Assembly: GCF_001507855.1 (NCBI RefSeq)
Contig: NZ_LGEN01000013.1
Coordinates: 1-64,000 of the forward strand
Source of the DNA: Halomonas sp. 54_146
Lineage (GTDB): Bacteria; Pseudomonadota; Gammaproteobacteria; Pseudomonadales; Halomonadaceae
DNA: 64,000 nucleotides
Direction: 5' to 3'
The position numbers and the translations under genes were made by a program. Shown here piece by piece: positions 53,750 through 63,165 of the stretch (the stretch's first letter is position 1; each line of letters opens with the position of its first letter). The notes beneath the pieces are model-generated. The model was not told the origin of the DNA and made no database searches. It worked only from the letters and a program-made list of their open reading frames with translations.

Positions 53750-56025
53750 TATGCCTCTCCTTTGCGAACAGGTTGGGTTGGATCAGCGTTGCGCAGGCGG
53801 CGCACTTCGGTGACATTCGGCAGCTGCTGGATGCGCGAAAATAAACGCCCCAGGGATTCCAGGCCATCAACTTCCAGGGTAATACGCAGCCTGGCGATGC
53901 CTTCATCGGTGTCGGTTAAGGTATTCACGGCCAGTACGTTGACCTTTTCATTGCCGAGCAGCCCTGTGACATCGCGCAGCAGGCCAGAACGGTCCCAGGC
54001 TTGAATTTCAATGGTCACCGGGTAGCGGGTTTGAGCGCGTTCGCCCCACTCTACTTCGATAATGCGTTGGGGTTCGTCCAGGCGCAGCTGCAGGATATTG
54101 CTGCAGTCCTGGCGGTGGATGGTGACGCCACGCCCTTGGGTAATAAAGCCGATAATCGGCTCGCCGGGCACCGGGCGGCAGCAGTTGGCCATGCTGGTTT
54201 TAAGATTACCCACGCCAAGCACCGTAATATCACTTTTGGTGGCTTTACTGGACTGGCGTTTAGGCTTGGCAAGCAGGCGATCTAAGCGCTCTTGATCGTC
54301 GTTTTCACCAAACAGCTGCTGGGCTTGGTGAAGCACCTGGCCAATGCGCAGGTCGCCGGCACCTAAGGCGGCGTACATATCCTCGGCGTTAAGGTAGTTG
54401 ACCGCCTTGGCCAGCCGGGGCAGATCAAGGTCTTCGACGTCTAGGCGGCGCATTTCTCGTTCAAACAGCACGCGCCCTTCATCCAGGTTTTGGTCCCGCG
54501 CCTGATGTTTAAACCATGCTTGAATTTTGGCGCGCGCCCGCGAAGTGCGCACATAGCCCAAGTTGGGGTTTAACCAATCACGGCTTGGCCCGCCTTTGGT
54601 GGCGGTCAGAATCTCTACCTGCTGGCCGGTTTTAAGCTTGTAGGTGAGCGGCACAATGCGCCCGTTAATCTTGGCACCCCGGCAGCGGTGGCCAATTTCA
54701 GTGTGAACCCGGTAAGCAAAATCAATCGGCGTGGCAATGCGTGGCAAATCAATCACGTGACCGTCGGGGGTAAATACGTAAATGCGGTCAGGGGCGACAT
54801 CGCTGGAGAGCCCTTCGCGCAAATCGCCAAAGCTGCCCACTTCGTCCTGCCACTCCAACACTTGCCGCAACCAGGCAATTTTCTCTTCGTAGCTACGGCT
54901 TTTGGCGTTGGTGTCGTGGCCTTTATAGCGCCAGTGGGCGCAAACACCCAGCTCTGCTTCATCGTGCATGGCAAAGGTGCGAATCTGAATTTCGAGCACC
55001 TTGTTTTCTGGCCCCATCACAGCGGTATGCAGCGACTGATAGCCGTTCTTTTTGGGGTTGGCGATATAGTCGTCAAATTCATTAGGCACGTGGTGCCAAC
55101 GCGAGTGAATGATGCCCAGCACGGTGTAGCAATCGGTGACTTCCGGCACCAGGATACGCACGGCGCGCACATCGTGAACCTGGGAAAAATCGATCCGCTT
55201 ACGCTTCATTTTGCGCCAGATCGAGTAGATATGCTTGGCTCGGCCATCCACGTCGTAACGGTGAATATGCTGCGCTTCCAGCAGGCCTTTAATGGTTTCC
55301 ACCACATCGTGGATATAGCGGTCACGGTCAAGGCGCTTTTCTGCCAGCAGCTTGGCAATCGCTTTGTATTCATCTTCATGCAGGTAGCGAAACGCGAGGT
55401 CCTCAAGCTCCCATTTCAGCTGCCCGATGCCTAGGCGGTGCGCCAGCGGTGCGTAAATATCAGCCACTTCCCGCGCCACCTGTAAGCTCTTTTCCCGGGG
55501 TGCGTCTTTTACCTGACGCAGCGCGCAGGTGCGTTCGGCAATTTTGATCAGCGCAACACGCACATCACCGATCATATTGACCAGCATTTTGCGCAGATTT
55601 TCCTGCTGGTTGTGCTGGCCCATACCGTGGTCGGGTGCCAGCGGGTAGCTGATAGCGGCCATTTGCAGTACGCCATCAATCAAACCGGCCACTTCTTCGC
55701 CAAAGCGTTTCGAGACGGCGTCAAGGCTCAGCAACCCTTCGCGCACGGCGCGGTAAAGAACAGCGGCCTCAAGTGTCGCTTGGTCTAGCTTTAATTCGCC
55801 AAGAATATCCGCCATTTCCAGACCCATGCGAAAACTAGAGCCTGGCGATAGCCACACGCGATGGGTTTGCGGAGCCTCAATCTCTAGTTTTTCGGCAAGC
55901 GCACAGGCCTCGGCTAAGCGTTCAGGGTCGCGTAGGCGCACATCTTCTTGCAGGCGCGTTAACCATTGTTGTATGTCCACCTTTCCACTAGCGGTTAGCG
56001 GCTGGTCTTCACGCACTTTTACCAT
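53749..56025 (-). CDS. relA: GTP pyrophosphokinase RelA
   Basis: Makes (p)ppGpp during amino-acid starvation on the ribosome. The 758-residue chain has an N-terminal pseudo-hydrolase domain lacking the HD pair (reads LYRAVREG where SpoT has HDVIED), a synthetase domain with the EFDD motif (316-319), which marks the synthesis-only RelA type, then TGS (IYVFTPDGHVIDLP), a zinc-finger/helical part (NCCRPVPGEPIIGFIT) and a C-terminal ACT domain. Coupled to mazG downstream and 9 bp from rlmD upstream. Confidence 0.97.
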   Translation of the reverse strand: MVKVREDQPLTASGKVDIQQWLTRLQEDVRLRDPERLAEACALAEKLEIEAPQTHRVWLSPGSSFRMGLEMADILGELKLDQATLEAAVLYRAVREGLLSLDAVSKRFGEEVAGLIDGVLQMAAISYPLAPDHGMGQHNQQENLRKMLVNMIGDVRVALIKIAERTCALRQVKDAPREKSLQVAREVADIYAPLAHRLGIGQLKWELEDLAFRYLHEDEYKAIAKLLAEKRLDRDRYIHDVVETIKGLLEAQHIHRYDVDGRAKHIYSIWRKMKRKRIDFSQVHDVRAVRILVPEVTDCYTVLGIIHSRWHHVPNEFDDYIANPKKNGYQSLHTAVMGPENKVLEIQIRTFAMHDEAELGVCAHWRYKGHDTNAKSRSYEEKIAWLRQVLEWQDEVGSFGDLREGLSSDVAPDRIYVFTPDGHVIDLPRIATPIDFAYRVHTEIGHRCRGAKINGRIVPLTYKLKTGQQVEILTATKGGPSRDWLNPNLGYVRTSRARAKIQAWFKHQARDQNLDEGRVLFEREMRRLDVEDLDLPRLAKAVNYLNAEDMYAALGAGDLRIGQVLHQAQQLFGENDDQERLDRLLAKPKRQSSKATKSDITVLGVGNLKTSMANCCRPVPGEPIIGFITQGRGVTIHRQDCSNILQLRLDEPQRIIEVEWGERAQTRYPVTIEIQAWDRSGLLRDVTGLLGNEKVNVLAVNTLTDTDEGIARLRITLEVDGLESLGRLFSRIQQLPNVTEVRRLRNADPTQPVRKGEA

Positions 56026-56034
56026 GACGTTAAC

Positions 56035-57447
56035 TCATCCTTTCAGAGTGATGGCCTCAGATTCAAACAGCATCATCGTTTCCAAATGTGCAGTGTGAAG
56101 GAACATATCCGCCACGACTACTTGCTTAACCCGGTAACCGGCATGCACAAGATGTGCCGCATCTCGGGCAAGCGTCGCGGGGTCACAAGAAATATAGACA
56201 ACCTTAGCCACCGGATGGTGCGCCAGCGCCTGACAAATCGCTTCAGCCCCGCTACGCGGAGGGTCAAGCACCAACGCATCACTGCCGTGATGTTCGGTTA
56301 ACAGCGCATTAACGCTGGCCGGGTCGGATAAATCGCCCTGCTGGCCGCTAACCATTAATTGGTTGCGCCGAGCATTGGTGGCGATGCGTCCTACCATGGT
56401 GGGGTTGCCCTCTACGGCGTGAACGTCCGCCCCTGCGGCGGCCATTGGCAAACTGAAATTGCCAATGCCGGCAAATAAATCCAGCAGCCGCTGGCCAGGT
56501 TTAGGTGCCAGCCACTCGATCACCTTGGCGACCATTTGCTGGTTAACCTGGGCGTTGACCTGTAAAAAATCGCCCGGCGAAAAACTTAGTGTCAGGGGTG
56601 GCTGCCCTTCAAGCGCTAACGTCTCTTCCAGCTCAGGCGGTGCACCATGCCAGTGCAACGTGGGCGTTTCACGCCCCAACCAAGTGCCTAGCGCCACACG
56701 TTGGTGCTGGGCAAAGGCCTGCCAGCGGGCGGCGTCACCAGGGTGTTCTTTTAGCTGGCGTACCAGCACCACCTGCGTTGTCGCCGTTGCTAATAGCTCG
56801 ATATGCCCTACCAAACGCGGGGCGGCCAGGCTCGCCAGCAGCTCGCGCAGGGGTATTAGCAGCCGCTGTAACGATTCCACCAGCACCGGGCAGCGCTCAA
56901 TATCCACCAGCCGGTGGCTATGGGCGGCGCGAAAACCAAGGTGTGGTTTGCCCTGGCTATCCACTTTGACACCCAGCCGCGCGCGTCGCCGGTAGCCTTG
57001 GTCGCTGCCTTGAATCGTGCCGATATCAGTGAGCACGATGCCTTGGCGCGCAAACAGGTCGCGCACTACTTCACGTTTGTGGTCGCGTTGGGCATCAACG
57101 GCTAAGTGCTGCAAATCGCAGCCGCCGCAGTGGCCAAAATGCGGGCAAGGGGGGGCAACGCGCTGTTCAGATGTTGTTAGCAGTGACTTGATATGGGCTT
57201 CATCAAAGCGTTTGCGCGTCAGGTGAATCGCTACTTCTACCCGTTCACCGGGCAGCGCCTGATCGACAAACACGGTTTTACCGCTCGCCGCGTGGGCAAC
57301 CCCTCGGCCATCGTGCGCTAAGCGTTCAATGACCAAGGGCGAGGTATCATCCGTCGCCGTATTGCGCGCTTTTCCGCCTGGCGTGCCCGCTAGCCCAGAA
57401 TGACCGGACGCGGGCCTGGGCGGCCGCCGTTTTCCCAACATGGCCAT
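56035..57447 (-). CDS. rlmD: 23S rRNA (uracil-5-)-methyltransferase RlmD
   Basis: SAM-dependent enzyme that makes m5U1939 in 23S rRNA. It begins with a TRAM-like domain (VFVDQALPGERVEVAIH), has a [4Fe-4S] cysteine set in CPHFGHCGGCDLQH plus a later Cys, SAM motif LLDLFAGIGNFSLPMA, and the nucleophilic Cys in VYISCDPATLARD. Length 470. AGGAG lies 8 bp before ATG 57447. It is 3 bp from cysM and 9 bp from relA; the same order is found in Pseudomonas. Confidence 0.95.
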   Translation of the reverse strand: MAMLGKRRPPRPASGHSGLAGTPGGKARNTATDDTSPLVIERLAHDGRGVAHAASGKTVFVDQALPGERVEVAIHLTRKRFDEAHIKSLLTTSEQRVAPPCPHFGHCGGCDLQHLAVDAQRDHKREVVRDLFARQGIVLTDIGTIQGSDQGYRRRARLGVKVDSQGKPHLGFRAAHSHRLVDIERCPVLVESLQRLLIPLRELLASLAAPRLVGHIELLATATTQVVLVRQLKEHPGDAARWQAFAQHQRVALGTWLGRETPTLHWHGAPPELEETLALEGQPPLTLSFSPGDFLQVNAQVNQQMVAKVIEWLAPKPGQRLLDLFAGIGNFSLPMAAAGADVHAVEGNPTMVGRIATNARRNQLMVSGQQGDLSDPASVNALLTEHHGSDALVLDPPRSGAEAICQALAHHPVAKVVYISCDPATLARDAAHLVHAGYRVKQVVVADMFLHTAHLETMMLFESEAITLKG

Positions 57448-57450
57448 GGT

Positions 57451-58347
57451 TTATACTCCTGGGGCGAATAGGCCAGTGGAGAGATAGCGATCGCCACGGT
57501 CACAGACGATAAACACGATCACGGCATTTTCAGTTTGCTCAGCAATACGCAGCGCGCCTGCCAAACTCCCCCCGGAGGAGACCCCGGCCAGAATGCCCTC
57601 TTCCCGCGCTAGACGACGCATGTGCTCTTCGGCCTCTTGCTGGCCGATATCAAGCGTGACATCCACTCGCGGCGCTTCAAAAATGGCCGGCAGGTATTCT
57701 TTTGGCCAGCGGCGTATGCCGGGGATGCTGGCGCCGTCGGCGGGCTGCAAACCGACAATCTGAATAGCCGGGTTTTGTTCTTTCAAATAGTGCGACACGC
57801 CCATAATGGTGCCCGTGGTACCCATGGAACTCACAAAGTGGGTCACCTCGCCCCCCGTTTGCTGCCACACTTCCGGGCCGGTGGTGCGGTAGTGCGCCAA
57901 GGGGTTATCTGGATTCGCAAACTGATTCAGGGGCTTGCCTTCGCCTTTGGCAATCATCTCATCAGCGATATCGCGGGCTTCTTCCATGCCCCCGGCTTTG
58001 CTGGCCGAGACCAATATTGCCCCGTAGGCGGCCATCGCCTGCTTACGTTCTTCTGATGCGTTCTCTGGCATCACCAGAATCATTTTGTAGCCTTTAATCG
58101 CGGCGGCCATGGCCAGCGCAATGCCGGTATTGCCGGAGGTGGCTTCAATCAGCGTATCGCCGGGGGCAATCTCACCGCGCGCTTCTGCTTCATTAATCAT
58201 AGAGAGCGCGGGGCGGTCTTTAACCGATCCTGCAGGGTTATTACCTTCCAATTTGGCTAGCAGCGTATTGTTACGGCCTGCGCTAATGTGCTTCAGCTGC
58301 ACTAGCGGCGTGTTGCCAACCACATCTTCCAAGGTGGGATATTTCAT
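57451..58347 (-). CDS. cysM: Cysteine synthase B
   Basis: PLP enzyme that makes cysteine from O-acetylserine and sulfide or thiosulfate. The 298-residue chain has NPAGSVKDRPALSM with PLP-binding Lys43, the TSGNTGIALAM loop and the CysM-type VSSMGTTGTIMG glycine loop, followed by GVSSGGSLA. The ADGASIPGIRRWPKEYLP stretch is CysM-like rather than CysK-like. First gene of the cysM-rlmD-relA-mazG-ppc series, diverging from barA. Confidence 0.95.
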   Translation of the reverse strand: MKYPTLEDVVGNTPLVQLKHISAGRNNTLLAKLEGNNPAGSVKDRPALSMINEAEARGEIAPGDTLIEATSGNTGIALAMAAAIKGYKMILVMPENASEERKQAMAAYGAILVSASKAGGMEEARDIADEMIAKGEGKPLNQFANPDNPLAHYRTTGPEVWQQTGGEVTHFVSSMGTTGTIMGVSHYLKEQNPAIQIVGLQPADGASIPGIRRWPKEYLPAIFEAPRVDVTLDIGQQEAEEHMRRLAREEGILAGVSSGGSLAGALRIAEQTENAVIVFIVCDRGDRYLSTGLFAPGV

Positions 58348-58438
58348 CGTACTTTCCTTATCTTAACCGTTATGCTGCATTATATCGGTGTCGCCTTGGG
58401 CTGGACAGGCAACCTCATTGAATCAGCGAGCTTCTTTC

Positions 58439-61168
58439 ATGTCTTTGAACACCCGTCTGCTGTTTGCGTTACTCGGTTTGCCACTATTGGTGTACGCCAT
58501 TATGAGCGTATTGCTAGTGGTTCAAAGCAGCTCGCAAGCGCACGCTGTAAAAAAAGAGCGCTTAGAGAGCGCAGGTACCTTGCTCGCACCAAGTTTTAGT
58601 GCCGCCATCGCCGATGGCGATCTCCAGCGCCTGGAGAACTCAGCGCGTCAATTTATTACCTTAGAAGGCCTGCGCGCTGTCGCGCTATTTGATAGCCAGG
58701 GCAATCGCCTTTTGCTGCTTGGCCAATCTGACCCGCCCCCGCTTAGCGCGCCCAGCCACAACCAGCTCATCATGAATGAGGACATATGGCGATTACGCCT
58801 GCCGCTGGGCGCTAGCGAAGAGCTTGCGCGGGGTGAAATAGCGGGTTGGCTAGAGGTTGAGATGGATACCCGCGCGCTTACCCTAGAACGTTATAAGCTG
58901 ATTGCCAGCCTGAGTTTAGGCGGCATGCTGCTGGGCTTATTGATGTTTCTAGTCGCTTTTGCGATTAGCCGCTATGTCACCGGTCACATCGAAGAAGCCA
59001 ATCACGCCCTTTACCGTTTATCCCGTGGTGACTATCGGCTGCGTTTGGCTACTTCTAACGCCACGGAACTCAACCACCTTGCCAGCCATGTCAATGCAAT
59101 CGCTGAACACTTTCAGCAGTCGCAGCGGGATATGCAAACGCAAATTGAGCAGGCGACCAGCGAGCTGCAAGAATCGATGGAAACCATTGAAGAGCAGAAT
59201 ATTAAGCTCGACTTAGCTCACCGCAGCGCGCTGCGGGCTAACGCCGTGAAGTCTGAATTTCTCGCCAATATGAGCCATGAAATCCGCACGCCGCTGAACG
59301 GCATTATAGGTTTCTGCCGATTATTGGGGCGATCGTCGCTAGAAACGCGCCAGCAAGAATGGCTGCAACACGTGCATCGTGCTTGCGATAATTTGCTGAT
59401 GCTGGTTAACGACGTACTCGACTTTTCCAAGCTTGAGGCCAACCGCCTTACTCTGGAAGAAGCCGATATCGATATCGTCGCCCTGGTCGATGAAGTGGTG
59501 GGGTTACATGCACCGGAAGCCCAGCGCAAGCAGCTGCATTTGGTGGCCATGGTGTATGACGACGTACCCACACCGCTGACCGGCGACCCGCTACGTATCC
59601 AGCAAATATTAAATAATTTAGTCGGCAATGCGCTCAAATTTACCCACGAAGGTGAAGTGATTGTGCGGGTTATGCTGGACAACCACGAAGGCCAGCACGT
59701 GGTGCTGAATTTAAGCGTTAGTGACACAGGCATTGGCTTAAGTGACGCCCATCAACAGGCGTTATTCAGCGCTTTTTCCCAAGCGGAGCCTAGCCATTCG
59801 CGACAGTTTGGCGGCAGCGGCTTAGGGCTGACCATTTGCCGCCAGCTGATTGAGCGCATGGGCGGCAAAATCGGTGTTGAAAGCGAGCTTGGCAAAGGCG
59901 CTACGTTCTCCTTTACGCTGCCGATGCTGGCTCATAAAGCCGTTGAACGCGCACCCGAACTTAGCTTAGATGCGCCTCTCATTCGACTCTATGAAAGACA
60001 TGCGCCAACCCGGCATGTGTTGGAGCATTTACTGCAGCGCTGGGAAGCTATCCCGATTGCTTTTGATTCAACAGAAAAAGAACAGTTGCTGATAGTGGGA
60101 TTGGAGCACAGCGATTTCACGCCCGAACGCCAAGCCTATTGGCAAACGGTGATTGATCAAGCGCCCTGCCCCGCGCTCGTGTTGGCCAACAGTAATAGCT
60201 TTGATCTACCGCCGCTACACTTAACCTACGGCGGGGAAACGCTCTACAAACCCTTTTCACGCGCCCAGCTGGTGGCCTCGTTAAAGCAACTGCTGCTGCC
60301 CACGCTTAAGGTCAATAAGCCTGCCGCGCCATTGCCTGCACCGATGACAGAAGCGCAAACACTCAAGCTGCTGATTGTTGACGACAATGCGTCGAACCGT
60401 GAACTGCTCAAAACCATGCTTGAAAACCCGACCATTCATATCACGGCGCTTGAGAGCGGGCATCAAGCACTTGAATTCGCCCGGGCGAACAGTGTTGATA
60501 TGGTGCTAATGGATATTCGTATGCCAGGGCTGGATGGCGTGCAAACCACTCAAGCGCTACGCCGGCTCGGCGGCACCTGGGCGCGCTGCCCCATTATTGC
60601 CGTTACCGCCCATGTGCTCAGCAGCGAGCGTGAGAAATGGCTGGCAGAAGGCTTGGATGACGTGCTCACCAAACCGATCGACGAGACGCAGCTGCACCAG
60701 TTATTAAACCGCTTTTTAGGGGCGACGCATCGGCTTGCTGATTTTACGGTTCCCTTTGCTGCTCCCTCTGCTGCCCACAGCACTGCCAAAGCAACGCTGA
60801 TAAAGCCCAGCTATAGCAGCGTGGCACCCGCCACATTGCCCGTGGTAGACCTAGAGCTTGGGGCGCGCCTGGCGGGGGGCAAAGAGTACTTGGCACGCGA
60901 GCAGCTAAAGCGGCTTATTGACAGCCTTGCAGAAAGTGAACAGCACATGCGCGAGGCCTATGCACAGCAAGATTTACCAACGCTTCTGGACTGGGTGCAC
61001 GGGCTGAATGGCGCAAGCCGTTATTGCGGCGCGCCTGAGTTAGCGTTGCTGGTAGAAACCCTTGAGACGCGCTTACGCACTGGGGGGCTAAGCCACGTAG
61101 AAGAGCTGCTTGAAGACCTTTACCGCGCCATGGCTCGGCTGCGGTCTCAGCGTTCGCTGCTGTTTTAG
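58439..61168 (+). CDS. barA: Hybrid sensor histidine kinase BarA/GacS
   Basis: Master sensor of the Gac/Rsm pathway, which acts on GacA/UvrY. In the 909-residue form: membrane segments (about 7-28 and 155-177) around a periplasmic sensor, HAMP (about 178-230), HisKA with His280 in NMSHEIRTPLNG, ATPase (NLVGNALKFT; DTGIGLS; GGSGLGLTIC), a receiver-like degenerate segment (about 510-620), a full receiver domain with Asp692 in MDIRMPG, and a C-terminal HPt with His854 (HGLNGASRYCG). The start at 58439 (MSLNTRLL) is by homology; the ribosome-binding site is poor. Diverges from cysM, as gacS does in Pseudomonas; overlaps acpS by 4 bp tail to tail. Confidence 0.93.
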   Translation: MSLNTRLLFALLGLPLLVYAIMSVLLVVQSSSQAHAVKKERLESAGTLLAPSFSAAIADGDLQRLENSARQFITLEGLRAVALFDSQGNRLLLLGQSDPPPLSAPSHNQLIMNEDIWRLRLPLGASEELARGEIAGWLEVEMDTRALTLERYKLIASLSLGGMLLGLLMFLVAFAISRYVTGHIEEANHALYRLSRGDYRLRLATSNATELNHLASHVNAIAEHFQQSQRDMQTQIEQATSELQESMETIEEQNIKLDLAHRSALRANAVKSEFLANMSHEIRTPLNGIIGFCRLLGRSSLETRQQEWLQHVHRACDNLLMLVNDVLDFSKLEANRLTLEEADIDIVALVDEVVGLHAPEAQRKQLHLVAMVYDDVPTPLTGDPLRIQQILNNLVGNALKFTHEGEVIVRVMLDNHEGQHVVLNLSVSDTGIGLSDAHQQALFSAFSQAEPSHSRQFGGSGLGLTICRQLIERMGGKIGVESELGKGATFSFTLPMLAHKAVERAPELSLDAPLIRLYERHAPTRHVLEHLLQRWEAIPIAFDSTEKEQLLIVGLEHSDFTPERQAYWQTVIDQAPCPALVLANSNSFDLPPLHLTYGGETLYKPFSRAQLVASLKQLLLPTLKVNKPAAPLPAPMTEAQTLKLLIVDDNASNRELLKTMLENPTIHITALESGHQALEFARANSVDMVLMDIRMPGLDGVQTTQALRRLGGTWARCPIIAVTAHVLSSEREKWLAEGLDDVLTKPIDETQLHQLLNRFLGATHRLADFTVPFAAPSAAHSTAKATLIKPSYSSVAPATLPVVDLELGARLAGGKEYLAREQLKRLIDSLAESEQHMREAYAQQDLPTLLDWVHGLNGASRYCGAPELALLVETLETRLRTGGLSHVEELLEDLYRAMARLRSQRSLLF

Positions 61169-61542
61169 CGCTCTAGCACCACGAAGGCGACGGCATAGTC
61201 GGCTTCATCGCTTAAGGTGATATGACTGGCGGTGATACCCGCCGTCTTAATTTGCCGCTCGGCTTCGCCGCTAAGCTGAAAATAGGGTTTACCTAACGCA
61301 TCGTTAAGCACCTGAATATCGGACCACTGTATTCCTTGGCGCAGGCCTAACCCCAGTGCTTTTACAAAGGCTTCTTTAGCGGCAAAACGCTTGGCTAAAA
61401 ATGCGGCGGGCTGAGATTTCTCCAGCCACACCGCATGTTCATCAGGACCTAAAATGCGCTGGGCAAAACGCGGGCCGTGCCGCTGTACAGCACGCACGAA
61501 CCGCTCAATGCGGGCAATATCGGAACCGATTCCAGCAATCAT
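61165..61542 (-). CDS. acpS: Holo-[acyl-carrier-protein] synthase
   Basis: Transfers 4'-phosphopantetheine from CoA to ACP for fatty acid synthesis. The 125-residue chain has GIGSDIARIERF (metal-binding Asp8), RFAAKEAFVKALGLG with the key Glu, and HITLSDEADYAVAFVVLE. Its ATG lies 3 bp after the pdxJ stop; the 3' end overlaps barA by 4 bp. Confidence 0.96.
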   Translation of the reverse strand: MIAGIGSDIARIERFVRAVQRHGPRFAQRILGPDEHAVWLEKSQPAAFLAKRFAAKEAFVKALGLGLRQGIQWSDIQVLNDALGKPYFQLSGEAERQIKTAGITASHITLSDEADYAVAFVVLER

Positions 61543-61545
61543 TGC

Positions 61546-62388
61546 TTAATGCCCACAGCATCCGTTGTGCGCATGGTCAGCGTGGTCGTGGTCTTGGTGA
61601 TCATGGTCATGATCGTGTTCGTGCGCATCTAAGGCCGCCATTAACCCTGCCTCTTGGCCAGCGATGATTAAGCGCTTCATCTCCTGCACGGCTTCTTTTA
61701 AGCCAACAAACAGCGCACGAGCAATAATCGCATGGCCAATGTTCAGCTCATTAACACCGGGTAACGCCGCAATGGCTTCCACGTTATGATAATGCAAGCC
61801 GTGACCGGCATTGACCACCAGACCCAGCGAGACCGCGTGAGTAGCAGCAACCGTTAAACGGTGGTACTCCGCATTGGCGGCATCGCTACCCGGCCGAGCT
61901 TCTGCATAAGCCCCGGTGTGCAGCTCAATCGTCGGCGCGCCGGCACGCTGGGCGGCATCAATCTGCGCCACGTCTGGGTCGATAAACAGCGACACATCAC
62001 AGCCTGCTGCACGCAGGCGCTGGCAGGCGCTGGCAATGGCGTCAAAGCCACCGACAACATCCAGGCCGCCTTCGGTGGTCAGCTCTTCGCGTTTTTCCGG
62101 CACTAAACAGACATGCGCGGGGCGAATTTCTTCAGCCAACGCCAACATCTCTTCAGTCACGGCCATTTCCAGGTTCATACGCGTGTTCAGCACATCGGCC
62201 AGAATACGCACATCGCGGGGCTGGATATGGCGACGGTCTTCACGTAAATGCACGGTAATGCCATCGGCACCCGCCTCTTCAGCCACTAAGGCAGCCTGCA
62301 CGGGGTCAGGGTAGCGCGTGCCTCGGGCTTGGCGAAGTGTTGCAATGTGGTCGATATTGACGCCTAACAGTATCCGAGGGGGGTGCAT
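61546..62388 (-). CDS. pdxJ: Pyridoxine 5'-phosphate synthase with His-rich tail
   Basis: Condenses 1-deoxyxylulose 5-phosphate with 3-amino-2-oxopropyl phosphate to form pyridoxine 5'-phosphate (vitamin B6). The TIM-barrel signature is intact: [70 protein letters not shown] and [12 protein letters not shown]. At 280 residues it exceeds the usual 240-250; the extra 27 residues (61549-61629) contain ten His plus Asp repeats and end with NGCCGH, a likely metal-binding tail. Part of the era-recO-pdxJ-acpS order. Confidence 0.96.
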   Translation of the reverse strand: MHPPRILLGVNIDHIATLRQARGTRYPDPVQAALVAEEAGADGITVHLREDRRHIQPRDVRILADVLNTRMNLEMAVTEEMLALAEEIRPAHVCLVPEKREELTTEGGLDVVGGFDAIASACQRLRAAGCDVSLFIDPDVAQIDAAQRAGAPTIELHTGAYAEARPGSDAANAEYHRLTVAATHAVSLGLVVNAGHGLHYHNVEAIAALPGVNELNIGHAIIARALFVGLKEAVQEMKRLIIAGQEAGLMAALDAHEHDHDHDHQDHDHADHAHNGCCGH

Positions 62389-62461
62389 AATGCCTCCAGC
62401 GCAGCGATAAAATAAGAGTGTTTTAATTAACTAAAGCTAATTTCTAGTTAAACCTAAACAG

Positions 62462-63157
62462 CTACAAGCGATGACGACGCCGAGCTAAATCGAGCATCAG
62501 CTCTCGCGAGCGCAAAACGGTGGAGCCAAGATGAGGTGCCAGCGCCGCTCGCATCACGGCTTTAAGTGCGTTAGCAAGCCCTTCGTGCTGCCAGTCGCCC
62601 TGCTCAATGTAGCGCAGCGTACGGCCATCCAGCCCGCGATCAGCGGGAATAAAGGCGCGCGTCGCGGCATCAAAACGATACTGTCGCTGCGGGTCGAGCA
62701 CGCTGCCATTAGGCGTCGTAAACTGCGGCGTTGCCTCTAGTGCTTCCAGTAGCGCCCACTCATAGCGACGCAGTGAAAGCGCTCGCTCAGCGGGCGTGGG
62801 CAACGCTTCCAGCAACGCCGTATAAAAGGCGAATACCTCGGCTGCGGGAAGTTCTAAGGGCAGCAGCCGGGTAGCGATTTCATTGGCGTATAGCCCGCAA
62901 AGTAACCCCTCACCGGCTAACAGCGCCGTTTGGCCACGTGACTCCATCAGCGTTAGCCGCTTTAGGTCTCGGTTGCCCTGCCAGGTCACAAAAAGGGGCG
63001 TAAAAGGCTGCAGGCGCTGGCGCGACTTTGAGCCGGCCCGCTGGCCACCGCGAGCAACAGCCCGCACTCTACCGTGATTGAGGGTCAGTAAATCGACCAG
63101 CGCACTGGTTTCACGATAAGGCCTTCGATGAAGCAAAAAAGCCGGCTCTGGCGACAT
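62462..63157 (-). CDS. recO: DNA repair protein RecO
   Basis: Recombination mediator that helps load RecA with RecR. The 231-residue protein has an N-terminal OB-fold (AFLLHRRPYRETSALVDLLTLNHGRVRAVARGGQR) and a helical C-terminal part with SLRRYEWALLEALEATPQF. The four-cysteine zinc site present in some bacteria is absent, as in E. coli. ATG 63157 is preferred; a TTG at 63169 would overlap the era stop. It follows era directly. Confidence 0.92.
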   Translation of the reverse strand: MSPEPAFLLHRRPYRETSALVDLLTLNHGRVRAVARGGQRAGSKSRQRLQPFTPLFVTWQGNRDLKRLTLMESRGQTALLAGEGLLCGLYANEIATRLLPLELPAAEVFAFYTALLEALPTPAERALSLRRYEWALLEALEATPQFTTPNGSVLDPQRQYRFDAATRAFIPADRGLDGRTLRYIEQGDWQHEGLANALKAVMRAALAPHLGSTVLRSRELMLDLARRRHRL

Positions 63158-63165
63158 CGCTACGC

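Noticed and set aside
54688-55434. Long open frame (248 codons) on the plus strand inside relA
   Set aside because: Antisense to a well-conserved gene; its residues follow from relA codon structure and match no family.
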